Assembly: GCA_004802725.1 (NCBI GenBank)
Contig: SGPM01000082.1
Span: 25,999 to 89,998, forward strand
Length of the DNA: 64,000 bases
DNA from: Antrodiella citrinella
Taxonomy: Eukaryota; Basidiomycota; Agaricomycetes; Polyporales; Steccherinaceae
Reading direction: 5' to 3'
How positions within the stretch are numbered: position 1 is the first letter of the stretch; every line of letters begins with the position of its first letter. The notes below the pieces were generated by a model. That model was not told where the DNA came from, ran no database searches, and worked only from the letters and a program-made list of their open reading frames with translations. Below are positions 43,592-55,630 of this stretch, one piece after another. A program made the translations under genes and the position numbers.

Positions 43592-44494
43592 CTACCGGTT
43601 GGACTTCGCTACGCGCTCGAGCTCGTCCTTTTTCTGTGGAAAGTAAGACAGACGCATGATTATAATCGCAGATGGGAGAAATGAAAGAAAACGAGGCGAA
43701 CCTTGATGGCATACGAGTTCGACGAACCCTTCGCCGCGTTGATGAGCTCATCAGCCAGACACTCAGCAATGGACTTCACGTTCCTGAAAGCAGACTCGCG
43801 GGTCTGATGAACATTGTTATCAATATCGCAATACGCATGATACATGACAGTATAATAACTTACACCGATGGTCAACAGGGAGATGGCCTGGTTGACACGG
43901 CGGAGAGGGGACACATCGACGGCCTGTCGGCGGACGGTACCCTGCGAACCGATACGGGTGGAGTCTTCACGGGGACCAGTGTTGACAATGGCGTCGACGA
44001 GGACTTGGATGGGGTTTTGGTCGGTGAGGAGGTGGATGATCTCGAACGCGTGCGCAACGATGCGGACGGACAGGAGCTTCTTTCCGTTGTTGCGGCCCTT
44101 CATCATCATGCTGTGGGTGGTTCCGCATTGAGACATGGGATAAGTCTAGGACGTGATTAACACGAACCTGTCGACCAATCGCTCAACGATGGGCATTTGA
44201 GCCTTCTTGAACTGCTTCTTGGCGTAACGACCAGCGGTGTGGGGGAGGTATACGGCATGGCGGATTTGGATGTAATCAGTCAATGAGATATCCTTCACCT
44301 CAACACTATTCCACCCGAATCAACCCAATTCCAACAATCGCAAGATATACAGCAAAAGAATCCGTCAGCAACCCTCCACGGAATCAACGGCATAACTTCA
44401 TTACGCACTCTTGGGTGTCCCACTTTCCGAAAAGCTTGATCTCCGAGCCGAGCTTGGAGACATCCTTAGGGAGGGTTTGTACAGCGGCGGCCAT
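43592..44494 (-). CDS. RPS5: 40S ribosomal protein uS7 (RPS5)
   Basis: Small-subunit ribosomal protein at the head of the 40S subunit near the E site. Exons 44494-44409, 44305-44168, 44110-43864, 43803-43702 and 43633-43592 give 204 residues, exactly the usual eukaryotic length. [60 protein letters not shown] and [20 protein letters not shown] are near-invariant uS7 segments. An upstream splice acceptor (GAATAG) just before the ATG exon suggests a leader intron starting near 44600, common in ribosomal protein genes. No snoRNA boxes were found in the introns. Confidence 0.96.
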
Positions 44495-44652
44495 TTTCTT
44501 GAGGAGAGTTTTGTCTTGAAGACCGTGAGGGACCTATTCAAAAGATAAAGAGTCGGCAAGGATGAGGGAGACGGTGTACGCTGCTGAGGGCGACTTACCG
44601 ACTGCTACTGTTTGACGGTGTTGGGCTCGCCACACGAAGACAAGGTTTGCCA

Positions 44653-44703
44653 GCGCCTCGGAAGATCCCGATCAACTGTACAGTTGGCTTTTGCCCGAGG
44701 CGC
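44653..44703. repeat. Inverted repeat with central palindrome
   Basis: GCGCCTCGG (44653-44661) is repeated inverted as CCGAGGCGC (44695-44703). Inside lies the perfect palindrome AACTGTACAGTT (44674-44685). A nested dyad of this kind could form a hairpin or be a factor-binding site in the RPS5 upstream region. The symmetry is exact; function is unknown. Confidence 0.5.
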
Positions 44704-47700
44704 TTAGTTTGTGCACCCACAGCGGTACACTTGTCTGACGAGTTCCAGTCTATCGAGTCTCGACATGATTCTTATTGCTGTTGCAGCCAGAGTTCATGAT
44801 ACCCTCGGGAAGAAACATATCTGTTGTAAGGTCTCAACCATGACGTGGTAGAGGACACCACGACCTGCGCTGCTTCTTGGGTTCAAACCTGGCACACGCT
44901 CATTCACGAGCTTGCCTTACAGTGTTACACACCACCATGAAGCCCGAAATAAGCTGAAGCAGGCGATACCGCCCTACTGAGTGCAGTTGCCTTCTAGATG
45001 CTGAGACACAAGCCGTGTACGCAGGATCTGCCAATTTCCGTCACCCTCCGACGTCGTTATTTGTCAATCTTTCCGGTTCGTATCGCAGTATACGCTGCAC
45101 ATCTGACATGACTTATCTGACATTGCAATGTTCTTTAGGTTTCGCATTCACAATCATTGATTCAATCAAGCAATGTACCTCCTCCGAACAGTTGTCGGTA
45201 TCACCCGAACACTGTTTGGAAGCTTCTGCCAAGTCGTTCTGAACGTGTGCCGTTTGCGTAACAATACTGTAACAATGACCCTGTACCGGTGAGTACTGGT
45301 TCCGGACAACGCATATGTACATCTGGATACCTAATGCAACACGTCCAGTGCAACCGCAATCTCTACTCCTGGTGCTCGCTCTCAAGCGGCATCACGCTCG
45401 AGGGCGATCTTCTTGTCACCATGAACCTCGTCACAGTATAGGTAGTTCAACATGATCGCCTCCAAGTTGCTCAGTTCCGTGACCGGGACTGTGACGATCA
45501 CTGGTGCCACCGCTCGTGATATTCTCTACATCCGTTGGCACATCCATGCCCTCCGAACAGACATTCATGGTCTTCGCATTAATCTAAAGCTTCATAGACG
45601 GTTTCCAAGTTCTCAAGCTTTCAGCACATTTCAGTAGCCTCTGCATATACTCTTCTCGGACCAACGCCGCCACCGATCGGTTGTCTGAACATCCGAACCT
45701 TCATTGGAACCCAACGCCACCGCCAACATACTTATGATTTTTCACCGAAGTCTGGATAGCGCGCAATCACTATCATATCGCCACCCCTACGTCCACACGC
45801 GAACAAATTGTCGCCATGTCGGACAGCTTCGGGGCTTGCCACAAGCTTCGTAGCTCGTCATATGGTCAGTCTACGTCGCAAAGGAGGCTTGCACCCACAC
45901 TGCTCGGGATAACACAATAAGGTAAGTAAACCCACATTTGACTGTTCGGGATTCGAATTTTGTCTGAGGCTGATTCACCAGCACCGCGCCGCGCGGAGCA
46001 AGGACCCTACGCGGTTATCCCAAGACCAGGATCCTTGGATTACCACAACGAGCTCCGACAGCTTTTATGGTCCTCTCGATCCCTTATTTGCCTTCCGCTG
46101 GACCCCTCACGCCGAAGCCTGGTGCGACCGGACACCCGGCGATCTCAAGGGGCCGAAACTGCTTACCGGACGATCTTGTGCGAAAACGGCATCTATCAGA
46201 GATAAAGTATGTGACATAGCAGTCAGTTGAGTCTCAGTTGCTGTTCTATACATTCGATGATAACGGGTCATTAGGTGTTGCAAGCATGACAAGATTCAGG
46301 ACGTTCCTGTCGTCCTTATTTGCGTGAACTTTCCGTCTGCTCGACGGAACCAATATCAACTCACGACCACGTTAGCCTCGCAATGGTAGGATCGCCGCCG
46401 CCGCTGCCTCACTCCCTGTGAACGGTCGTATTACCAATCTCGACCCACGCACGACCGTGACTGCAGTCAAGATTAGATTCCCATTCCCAATCCAAGCCCG
46501 CGGATTCGCCTCAGCTTACGTACGCTTCTTCCCTACAACAAGGTTCCCTTCACACAAAGGAAGGAAGAAAGGAAGCCCCGCCGGACCCGAATCCAGAGGA
46601 CGACCGAAAACCAAACTCAAAAACCTCCGGCATACCGAACGTGCCACATTCGTCTGAATCCTACCCCATCACATTCAAAGTCGTGAGTGTGATCATGATC
46701 ATGAGCTCTGCGTGTCGGACCGAGGATGGGGACGGGGATCGTCGACGACCCTTTCCCTTTCAATCCCCCCGGATCCTCCTATGTATGTATGTATGTCCCC
46801 TCCACGATTGAATCGTGCGGGGGTGTTAATGTGAATGGGGCGACTCGGATTCGGAAGATGACGACGTGACGGCCCCTCACCGCATCGTCCGCGGACGGTG
46901 TCACAGTCCTTCTTGGGTGGCATGAGGTCGCGCGGGGTCTGTATGGATGTTGGACGGAGATACTGTGGCGGATCCATCGCTCTGGTCAAATGCTCGTTCG
47001 GGCTTTCAGATGCAGGGGGGGCTGCTGCCGCTGTACCTTTTCTCTCGTCTCCTGCATGCACTAGCATGCACATGTGCGCGCTCGTGGGTTGAGCTGGAAG
47101 GTCTACGCACAACATCCCCCGTTTTCGTACTGTGTACATGTGTTCTGCGGAGCGAGCAGAGCAGTGACCCATCTATTCCGACTCTCGAATTCGTATATCA
47201 TGACACGATGTACCGAATCTCAATCACAATTACAAGTGGAGCGAGCCACACTCACGGTCGTTCCTTCCCCTCTCAAATCCCAACATTGAACACAGTGGAG
47301 CGAAACCGAAGCCCCGAAGCCTCCTCTACCACAGCGTAGAGTGCGAGTACTATATATGATCATGATAGATCTCCACCGCCCGCATTCCCGGCCGGCCCTC
47401 CTACACGCTTCGAATTCCCGGGGACTCCGACTCCATTCCTCGGACGAAAAGAGGCTCGTCACCCCACTGATCAATCTGATTATTACTCTTCGGGCGCAAT
47501 AAAATATTATAATCCACTGCATACGTAGACCCTCGCAGACCCTGGATACGCCACGCTCTAACGTAGTGGCCGTGGCTGCGCTACACCTTATCCTCTCAGC
47601 GTGAAAGGATTCTAGGCGTGATGAAACGTTCCCATGTATAAGCTTCAAATCCCAGAAAAGAGTCCAAGGTCCAAGTGTCGCGAGATGAATATTATTTTAT

Positions 47701-48029
47701 ATATACTTACCAACTTACCAAAGACAGATGAGGAGCAGCGAGTCTGAACGAGAACAATAAATTTAAAACTCAAAACTTTATGATACCGGACGCTGAGTCT
47801 GCGATCTGAGAGTCAGACAAGACAACGCTCACACAGATGGGATATGGTGTGCAAAGCCGCGGGAGAGAGACCGATGTCATTCCATTCAAACACCAAAAAA
47901 AAACCCCCGGCAAGGAAGGCCAGGGACTCGGGAGACGCAGACGCAGATGCAGGAACAATCCAACAACACGAAAACGAAAACGCAAACAACGAGGTCGAGG
48001 GAATGCGACTGTAACAGTAACAAAAACAA
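44704..48029. other. Gene-poor region, possible degenerate sequence
   Basis: 3.3 kb without a supported gene. Around 45.0-46.2 kb some plus frames look mildly coding and splice-like signals occur, but frames break and no family is recognisable, so decayed gene sequence is possible. A TATG tetranucleotide run lies near 46783-46797. No LTR, transposase or RNA gene found. Confidence 0.35.
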
Positions 48030-48830
48030 AAAAGAAACTGCAATCCGAAGTATGTACGAACCAGACAAGACAAGCGTAGAGGGGGATAGAAAGAAAAAAA
48101 ATGCAGGTAGTAGATTGATAAGATTAACCGATGGTTCAGTCAGGGGAGGCGTGCAACAACAAGGAAACGAAAGCAACTAAGTAAGTAAGTATAGAAGAAA
48201 AGGAAATGTAACAAGATATTGCACAGCAGGAAAGAAAAAGTGAAGCAAGGAGATATAAACAAGGTGGGGAGCGGTCGAAGGGGGAGGGTGATGTGTACAG
48301 GATCGAGTGTATGGGGTGGGGGGGATGTAAACAGACAGCCAGACAGACAAAAAGTCTCGTCTAAGAACCAAGTCGGTAGATAGCAGGATAGCAGTTCCGT
48401 TCTTTCCTTCCTTCCTTCGTGGGACGCACCCTCTATGAGGGACCCGTGTGGTGTGGCGGGGTAGACCAACAGCTAGCGGGCGAGCGAATCCAGTTCCAAG
48501 CAAGAAAAGGCGACACATTCGGCTCCCGACACCGAGATGAGATGAGACAGATGATGATATGAGGATTTGATCCGAGACAGGGAGGATGATGATGATGATG
48601 TGGGGGTCGAGATGATGATAGTACAAGGGAACAGGCACAAATGCCTCGAGAGATGTTTTCTTCTTCAGTACATTGGGATTGGAATGGGATGGGAGTATAG
48701 TAGAAACCTTCGTTGTGTAAACCGTAGATGAGATGGATGTGGGATGGGAGGAGATGTGATGCAAGCGAGCACGCGAGAAGGAGGAGAGACAAGTCCGTGT
48801 AGGATCCAACGCACGGGTGGGCATATGCGT
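48030..48830. repeat. Purine-rich plus-strand tract with microsatellites
   Basis: About 0.8 kb strongly biased to A and G on the plus strand, including AAGTAAGTAAGT near 48178, a CTTC run near 48401-48418 and (GAT)n at 48585-48600. On the minus strand this gives spurious Ser/Pro/Leu-rich frames. It lies 3' of the minus-strand gene ending at 49131 and may be its long CU-rich 3'UTR. Confidence 0.45.
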
Positions 48831-49130
48831 CGGTATTATTTTACAATGAGACGAGTGAGAAACGTTGGTCGGTGATCCTCTAGCAACGCACCCCTGCAGG
48901 CAGAGATAGGGAAGGGCAAACCACCGCCGGGCGTGGCGCTATGTGGTATCGTATGCGGTCTATGGCCGAACGAAGAGGCGTGTTCAGGGCTCAAACCCTC
49001 CAGGCTGGCTGAATATCTAGGTTCACCTGGAGGAGCGCACCACAAGAGATATACTTGATAATCGGGCATTAGGGCATAAGGTCGACAGGGCACACGCATG
49101 TAGGCCTTGCGACTACCATATGCACGGTCG

Positions 49131-51016
49131 TTAGCGCTGTACAGGGATCGGGTGGGGCGAAGGCTCGTGCGCGACCGAGGAAGACGGCGCAGCAGGACGC
49201 GACGCTGATGGTGTTTCCACTTCGACTGGGTCCGGTTTCTGGATGACGCCGTCCAAGCCCAAGTAGTGGATGTCTTTCCCAAATTCCTTGATCATCGCCT
49301 TGCCCATCGTACATACCCAACCGAGACCTTCACCTGTGACCAACTGCCCCGGCCAGAAAAGCTCTCCCTCCTCGTCTTCGATATCTGGTTCATGCTCGTC
49401 CGTCGCAGCATACGATGAATACATCATGCGGGAGAACGTCCGAGGATAGTGTTTGGCCATGATCGGGAGGGTCAGATATTTCGACGAGTTGTCCATGCAC
49501 CAATGGGCTGCATTGATACCACCGCTTTGAGACTTGCGAGTAGAAAGGAAGTTGGCGTTGACAGGGACGGTCAAGCGCGATGGAGGCAACGTGTCGGAGC
49601 GATGAGCTTGCATCAACTGCTCTTGCGCAGACAAGTAGCGGGAGCTGGGTCCACCGCTGTTCGGCCTGGCCCCAGCAGAGACGGACGGGGTGTCGCCTGG
49701 CCGACTCGTAGGGGTGGAGTTGGCACTGCTCGTACCAGCGATGCTTTCCGGGGAAGGAAGCATGCCCGGAGAAGGCTTTGATTCCCGCTCGCCGGCCTTG
49801 GCAACCTCCTTCTCCGCCTCTGCCACCCAATCGGCGCGCAACTTACTGAAGAGCTCTGCGTTCTCCTTGTCGATCGCCTTGCACGCGTACGCAAACTTGC
49901 GGCCATGGATGAATGCTTCAATCATCCATCTGTGGGAAGGCAAGGAAAGAGACAGGAGAAATGAAGTCAATGCATATGTTTCAATGTGGATTGATGACCT
50001 ACATCAGACCGATGAAGGCTTTCTCACGCTCGTCAGCGGAGCTTTGGGCCTGCTCCCACTTGTGCTTTGAATACGAGAGGAAGCTCTCTATCGTGGACCA
50101 AGAAGGCCGATGGCAAGCCTTGCGTCCGTAATCCTTGTTCCAGAGTGAGTAAGCAAAACAGACTAGGGCGTCAACGAGCTCTAGCCGGCCGACAAGGTTT
50201 CCAAACTTGTGGTAGGGGGATCCGGGATGTGGAGGGTTGAGCAAGGGCCTGTAGCCAGGATCGCGTGGAGAAAAAGTGGACCAGAGACGGGTATCGCCCG
50301 AATACTTGAGCTGGCGGCCGAAAGAATGGTATTTATCGTGCAGGTCGTCGTGATAGCGGGATGGGAGGGTGGAACCGCGGCGTTGGCGAGCTACGGGAAC
50401 ATTGGACTGGAGGACGGGGGCGGGGTCATGGACGACGACGGCGGAATCCTCGCGCAGCTCACCGTCCTCTGAGGGAGGATCGGATCGCAGGGTAGGCGCT
50501 TGTTTGGAATGAGAATTTAGATCGGGTTGCGGTGCGGAGGGAGGAATGCGGCGTGCAGTGTCAGATATGCTGGAAGTGCGAGGCTTCTTGTTGGTGGATT
50601 GCTCTGATTGAGGGTCTGCCTTGCGCTTGGACCCAGCGGAGGCGGGAGAGTTGTGGCGAGAAGCGGGTGGAGAGGGCAGTTGTGGGGGTAGTGGGTTGCC
50701 GAGGGGACCGAGAATCTGGAGCGAGAGGGTAAAGAGTGTGTCAGAATAAGAGGAGTGGGCGAATGTACCTCGAGAGCCTTGAGGAGGTCTGCGCGAGAGG
50801 GTTTACTGTGAAATAAGAGAGTAAGTCGGGGACTCGGGGCGATGGCGGGGGTAGGACGTACGGTCGCCTGTGTTTTTGCGACGACGACGAGGAAGCTGAA
50901 GTGGACGCTGTGTGCGACATGGAGGAGGAGGCAGCGGACGCCATGTAGGACGGCAGCAGGGAGGAGGGAGATGGTGGTAGGAGTGGAAGAGTGGGAAGGG
51001 CGATGGCATTGGCCAT
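49131..51016 (-). CDS. Unknown Ser/Pro-rich protein
   Basis: Exons 51016-50862, 50805-50769, 50715-50003 and 49929-49131 sum to 1,704 nt and encode 567 residues. The N-terminus is Pro/Ser-rich with NLS-like clusters (AGSKRKADP, NKKPR). A conserved-looking helical core spans about residues 170-310 (RLELVDALVCFAYSLWNKDY, WSTIESFLSYSKHKWEQ, IWMIEAFIHGRKFAYACKAI), then low complexity, and a second folded-looking block near residues 400-520 (AAHWCMDNSSKYLTLPIMAK, EGELFWPGQLVTGEGLGWVC). The protein is probably nuclear and basidiomycete-restricted; I do not recognise the family. The helical core has a loose resemblance to AF4/FMR2 C-terminal homology helices, too weak to assign. Long GC-rich pyrimidine leader upstream. 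Confidence 0.65.
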
Positions 51017-54000
51017 GAGCGAGAGTGACTGACAGTGCTCGGTGTGACACCGCTCAGGGCAGCGCACTTGTCCGGGGCGTCTAAGCACGGCGGGCGTCTC
51101 GTTCCATTCCACTCTTTCGGTTCGAGTGTGCTCCTCCTCGTCGACAAGTACGAGAGACACGTCTACTCGCTCGCTGCGTCGGTAAGTCCGGATCGATGGC
51201 GCCTGCGCGGTCTTCTCCCCCAACCTTCATTCCGACCCGACTTCAGCGTCCCCCGTCCTCCCTCAGAGGTCCTCCCTACCGCCCACCCTCAGCGCAGCCC
51301 CAGTCTCGCTTGTACTTTCCAGTGTCAGTTCTACTGGCGGAAGGATGGTCCCTGCACTCGGTCTCTCCCGCGTCTTCTTCCACCCGCCTACCCTCCTCCG
51401 AAACTTGCAAATTTGTTGTGCTGTCGTCGCCTACACCCGTTGCTGTACACAACAAGAAAAAAACACCTGTCGTTACTGCCTCCAGATAGACACGCAGATC
51501 TCGACTGTCTGTCGCGAACGAAACGCCTAACAACATCACCCAGCCCGGTTTGGTGTTACACACCGGACAGCCATCATCGGAAATACACTCTGTATGCCGC
51601 AGGCCCATCCTTCTCCCTCTCCCTCCTGCTTCCCCCTCCCCCTCTCCCACCTTCCAACAACCAGAAGAACTAGAACCCGCGTCGACCTTCTACCCTCGTC
51701 AACCCTCCCGTTTCCGTCCACCCGGCGGCATCCTGCTGATATAACCCCCCGGATTGGGATGTGTATGTTACCGTATCCGTGAGATCCGGAATGCACGATC
51801 GGATGGGATCGGTGCCTCCTCCTCCGGTTTATGCTTCCGTGCGCACCCTTATTATCAGACCGCAATCGACTGCAGACTAGTGCCTGGTCTTGTACCCATG
51901 AAACACGCTCTGCAGTCTGTGAGCTGTGACCCGCCGCCGTCGTCGTTGTTGTTGTTGTTGTCGGTTCGGTCAGAACGGGGTAGGCGGCAAATGACGTGGA
52001 CGCGGTGGTGAGCGTGACGGAGGAGAGCGGACGCAACTTTATTGGGGACTCGGAGGCGTACCTGATCGGCTTGGGTACGCTCCCCCCCCCCCACACCGCC
52101 ACCGGAGTCGAATTCTATACAAGTGCGGAGGAAAAGGGAAGGTGTTATGCGTAGGAACTCTATCGCAGGTACGATGTTGGGCCAAGGTTACGAGTGGAAT
52201 TCATCGAGTGCGGCCACACACCCGTCCTCGATGTACACTTTACATGCACGTGGACTCGCATCTCAATTTAAACAGTTCTCTACAGAACGAGCGTGACTAA
52301 CCCGGCACGTAACGCGTGTCGAGGTTTACTCTCCAGAGCATCAACGTGATTCGAAAGGAATTCAGTACCCAGTCATGTATAGACCCCGAATCCTGATCAG
52401 AATAAACACCTGACTCGGACATATACATGGTACATGAACATGTCACGAGCGGACAGTGACTGGACAACCTCGGCTGACCTCCTGCCCTATACATCGACAT
52501 CGACATGTTTCCTTGGAGGAACTCCAATTTCAAAGCGCACGTTCGAACCAGGTTCAGCGCTCAGCTTCCATGATATCTGCCAAGTACTGGCACGGCTTGC
52601 TATTGCAGTGCTCGATTGAGTTTACCCCGGAGCGGGGAAACGACGCCAGCCCCGCCCCGCCCGTGGTTTTGCCGATGTACCACCCCCGACGGACTAGTGT
52701 CTGTCTACCTACATATAGGAAGTTGAGGTAAGCAGAAGCTTATTTTCGGTTTCGTCACCTCTCCGAACGCTCGTGGAAGGAGAGGGTTAAGAAGGAGGGT
52801 GAGAGAACGACTCGGGATGGGGCAACCCAACCCAAGCTTTTCCGTACGACAACTTGAAGCAGCCCTCGTCGCGGACACGAAATAAGATCTGCATGACGTC
52901 GACGGCGCATCACTACGCCAAGTCGCTAATCGCTGAACAAAAGCTTCAAATTTCAATTACCACGCCTTTGCCTAAGGTGCACGAGCACGACCGGGGCACA
53001 CTGGGCGACGGGCGACGAGACTCGGATGCAAATCGACGAGAGCTTACCCGTCGGAATGGCCGGACGACCGGGGGTGACGCATGCGGCGCAGCTCGCTGTT
53101 GCGACACAATCCCGACGTCCGCTTGCCGACGACTCGACTCATGGAGCGGTCGCGACGTGCATGTGCGTGTGATTGCAAAAGTTTCTAGATGCGCACTGAT
53201 CAATACAATTTAGTTTTTGCAGTCAACTTGAGGGTGCCGCATTCTGCGTAAGAGCGAGTCGGCGGTACTACTGCGTGCGCCTAGCCGTCACCGCGGTCAC
53301 GCAGCTCGAAGTAACGCGGCGTACCGCGGACTTGAACGCCGTCCGGAAACGACGCCCAGAGTCAAGTCGGACGTCCGTACCACCTGTAGCTGTGCCGCAG
53401 CGGTCAAGCACTAGTCAGTCGCAGTCAAAATATTCAAACCCAGACTCACCGTGCACCAGTATGCCAGTGTGGCGGGCCTGCGCAACGGTCGGTCGACAAG
53501 GACAAGGACAAGGATCTGCGCAAACAGACGGTTTCAGTTTCAGTTTCGGTTTCAGCTTAGATTGACAGCCTGCTGAGGCGCGGCCACGATGCCGGGTCGT
53601 CGGTCGCGGGGGGGACGCACTGACGGGAGAGATGTGAGTAGCCGTGGTGACCTGCCACACGAATCTTATCATTCTAAGCTACTTATCAGGTATGTGTATG
53701 TATGTCGTGATGATGATGATGATGATGGGGGGTAGTGGAAACCAAGGCCGGTGAGCCATCATACCATATGGACAAGTAGACGGGCGTTTGAGATCGGTTG
53801 GAATGAAGAAATGCAGAAATGCAGAATGGCTGAGCGTAGGAGTGACACATGGAGACATAAGTGTCCATTCCAGTGGACACATGCGGACAAGCAAGTACCA
53901 GCGGGAGAAACTCGTGTTGTCGGTGCTTGATGAACAGATATATCCCATTATAGAATGCAACACATACGCGTCTTCGTGTACATGTGTGTACGTTCAGACA

Positions 54001-54130
54001 TGATGGGAGCAACATTACACATGCATTCGGGGCGCTGCGGTGACCTAGACGACTGAGTGAACATGTCAGAAACCGCATACACGCACATGGTCAGGATATA
54101 CATCCACTTACGTCTTCACTAGTGAACCTT
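51017..54130. other. Gene-poor region
   Basis: 3.1 kb. A pyrimidine-rich plus strand at 51190-51730 gives a 212-residue frame of Pro/Leu/Ser without domains, more likely leader or promoter sequence of the minus gene. (ATG)n at 53708-53727, GACAAG and TTTCAG short repeats near 53500-53560. CpG-rich around 52980-53400. No gene supported. Confidence 0.4.
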
Positions 54131-55630
54131 CTAGGAGATGACGCCACCCTTCTTATACGGCCACCCCAGCCACTCGTACGACCATCCAAATACCGACCCA
54201 TCGGGGTTATGGTACTTGGTCAGAAGGCTCCGGTGCAGACCAGGAGCTTTGTGGATCGCGTCGATCTGGGCCTCGTCTTCGTCGGTAATCTCGACAGGCT
54301 ACCAAAAACGAAAACGAAAGGTCAGACGAAACCGTCAAGGACGACGCTGTTGAACGATGTACCGAGAAGTTCTCCTGCAGCCGTACAGGGTTCCCGCTCT
54401 TCGGAATCACGACGATGCCTTTCTTGATGAACCATCCCATGATGACTTGCGCTACAGTGCCGCTCTTGCGAGCTGCGAGCTGTTTCAAGACGTCATTTTG
54501 CAAGAGATCCGGGTGGGCTTGGCCGAGAGGTGAATATGCTGTCACGAGTATGCCTTTCTTTGTGCAGTATTCCCGGAGCCCGAATTGGGGAAGAAGAGGG
54601 TGTATTTCAACCTATCAATAGGAATCAGTTTTACAGTGTGCAATCAGTGATATATATGATGTACTGACCTGGTTGACCGCAGGGACTATCTTGACGTGGG
54701 GAAGCAGGATATCGAGGGTCTTTATGCTGAAGTTGGAAACACCGATACTCTTTACCTTGCCTATCAAAACCGACGTATACATAAATGTCAACGATATTGA
54801 TATTGCGATGGGCGTGATGCTAGACTTACCCGTGTCGAGGAGCTTCTCCATCGCTTGCCACGTCTCGACGAACGTAGGACTCTGGTCAGGAGCAAGAACT
54901 TTGCCTGCGGAAGCATCGGCTTCAGCAGAATGTACGAGAATAAGGGTAACTACGAACCATTAGCGTCTATAGCCTGAGGCCAATGCATCAGATACAAATC
55001 GACGTAGTCCACGCCGAGACGTTTGAGACTGATGTCCAATGCCTCTTGAACTATAACATGGTGGAGCTGACTACCTACTGGTGCTCAAAAGAGAGGTACG
55101 GAACACGGAAGAATATGCGCTTACGCCAACTTTGTGACCAAGTAGATCTCTTCACGAGGGATGCCTGAGTTGCGGATGGCTTGTCCTACGTATTCTTCGT
55201 TCTCTGCGATTTAGGTAGCTGCGTCAATGACTTGCGATGCGATGCATGACGAAAGGCGCGAAACTCACGGTAAGCCCACGCCTTTCAGGGGAAGAAGAGA
55301 ATTGTAAGCAGCTGCAGACAGTACGGACCGTGATGGTGTGCTCACGGTATCAATATGCCGGTATCCGATCTAACCGAAAGGTAGAGAACTCTTGTGAGTA
55401 CTGATGCATTCGTGTCGACAGCATGCGCATGCGCATACCTTGAGAGCATCTTCGACCATCTGACGGACGTCGTCTGCACCCCCAGGGCTACCCATCCAAC
55501 ATCTACGTGAGCAGCCACAATTCGGTCAACAGTGCAAGGGCTGTCAAGATGAGAGAGAGACGCACCCCGCACCGATGGACGGAATGCTGACTCCGTTGTT
55601 GAGCTTGGAGCTAGAGACTGAGGCTGTCAT
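54131..55630 (-). CDS. Aldo-keto reductase, copy 3
   Basis: Intact AKR with the same first four exon lengths as copy 1 (65, 64, 24, 13 nt). It starts MTASVSSSKLNNGVSIPSIG at 55630. Active-site Asp and Tyr are in HIDTAWAYQNEE, built across the 13-nt exon GCGTGGGCTTACC, with Lys in VTKL and His in [42 protein letters not shown] and the C-terminal HRSLLTKYHNPDGSVFGW are typical. The start of the exon encoding AQLHH requires the acceptor GGTAG rather than the nearer GTCAG. Tail WPYKKGGVIS, stop at 54131-54133. The divergent or convergent neighbours give no pathway clue; substrate unknown. This copy is the closer relative of the pseudogene. Confidence 0.9.

Noticed and set aside
48177..48824. 215-residue minus frame and a hydrophobic frame at 47886-48176
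   Set aside because: Produced by the purine/pyrimidine strand bias and microsatellites; the membrane-like runs are only Phe/Leu/Ser from TTC/CTT repeats.
51035..51673. 212-residue plus frame rich in Pro, Leu and Ser
   Set aside because: Pyrimidine-biased sequence, no domain, overlaps the start of the minus-strand gene; probably leader DNA.
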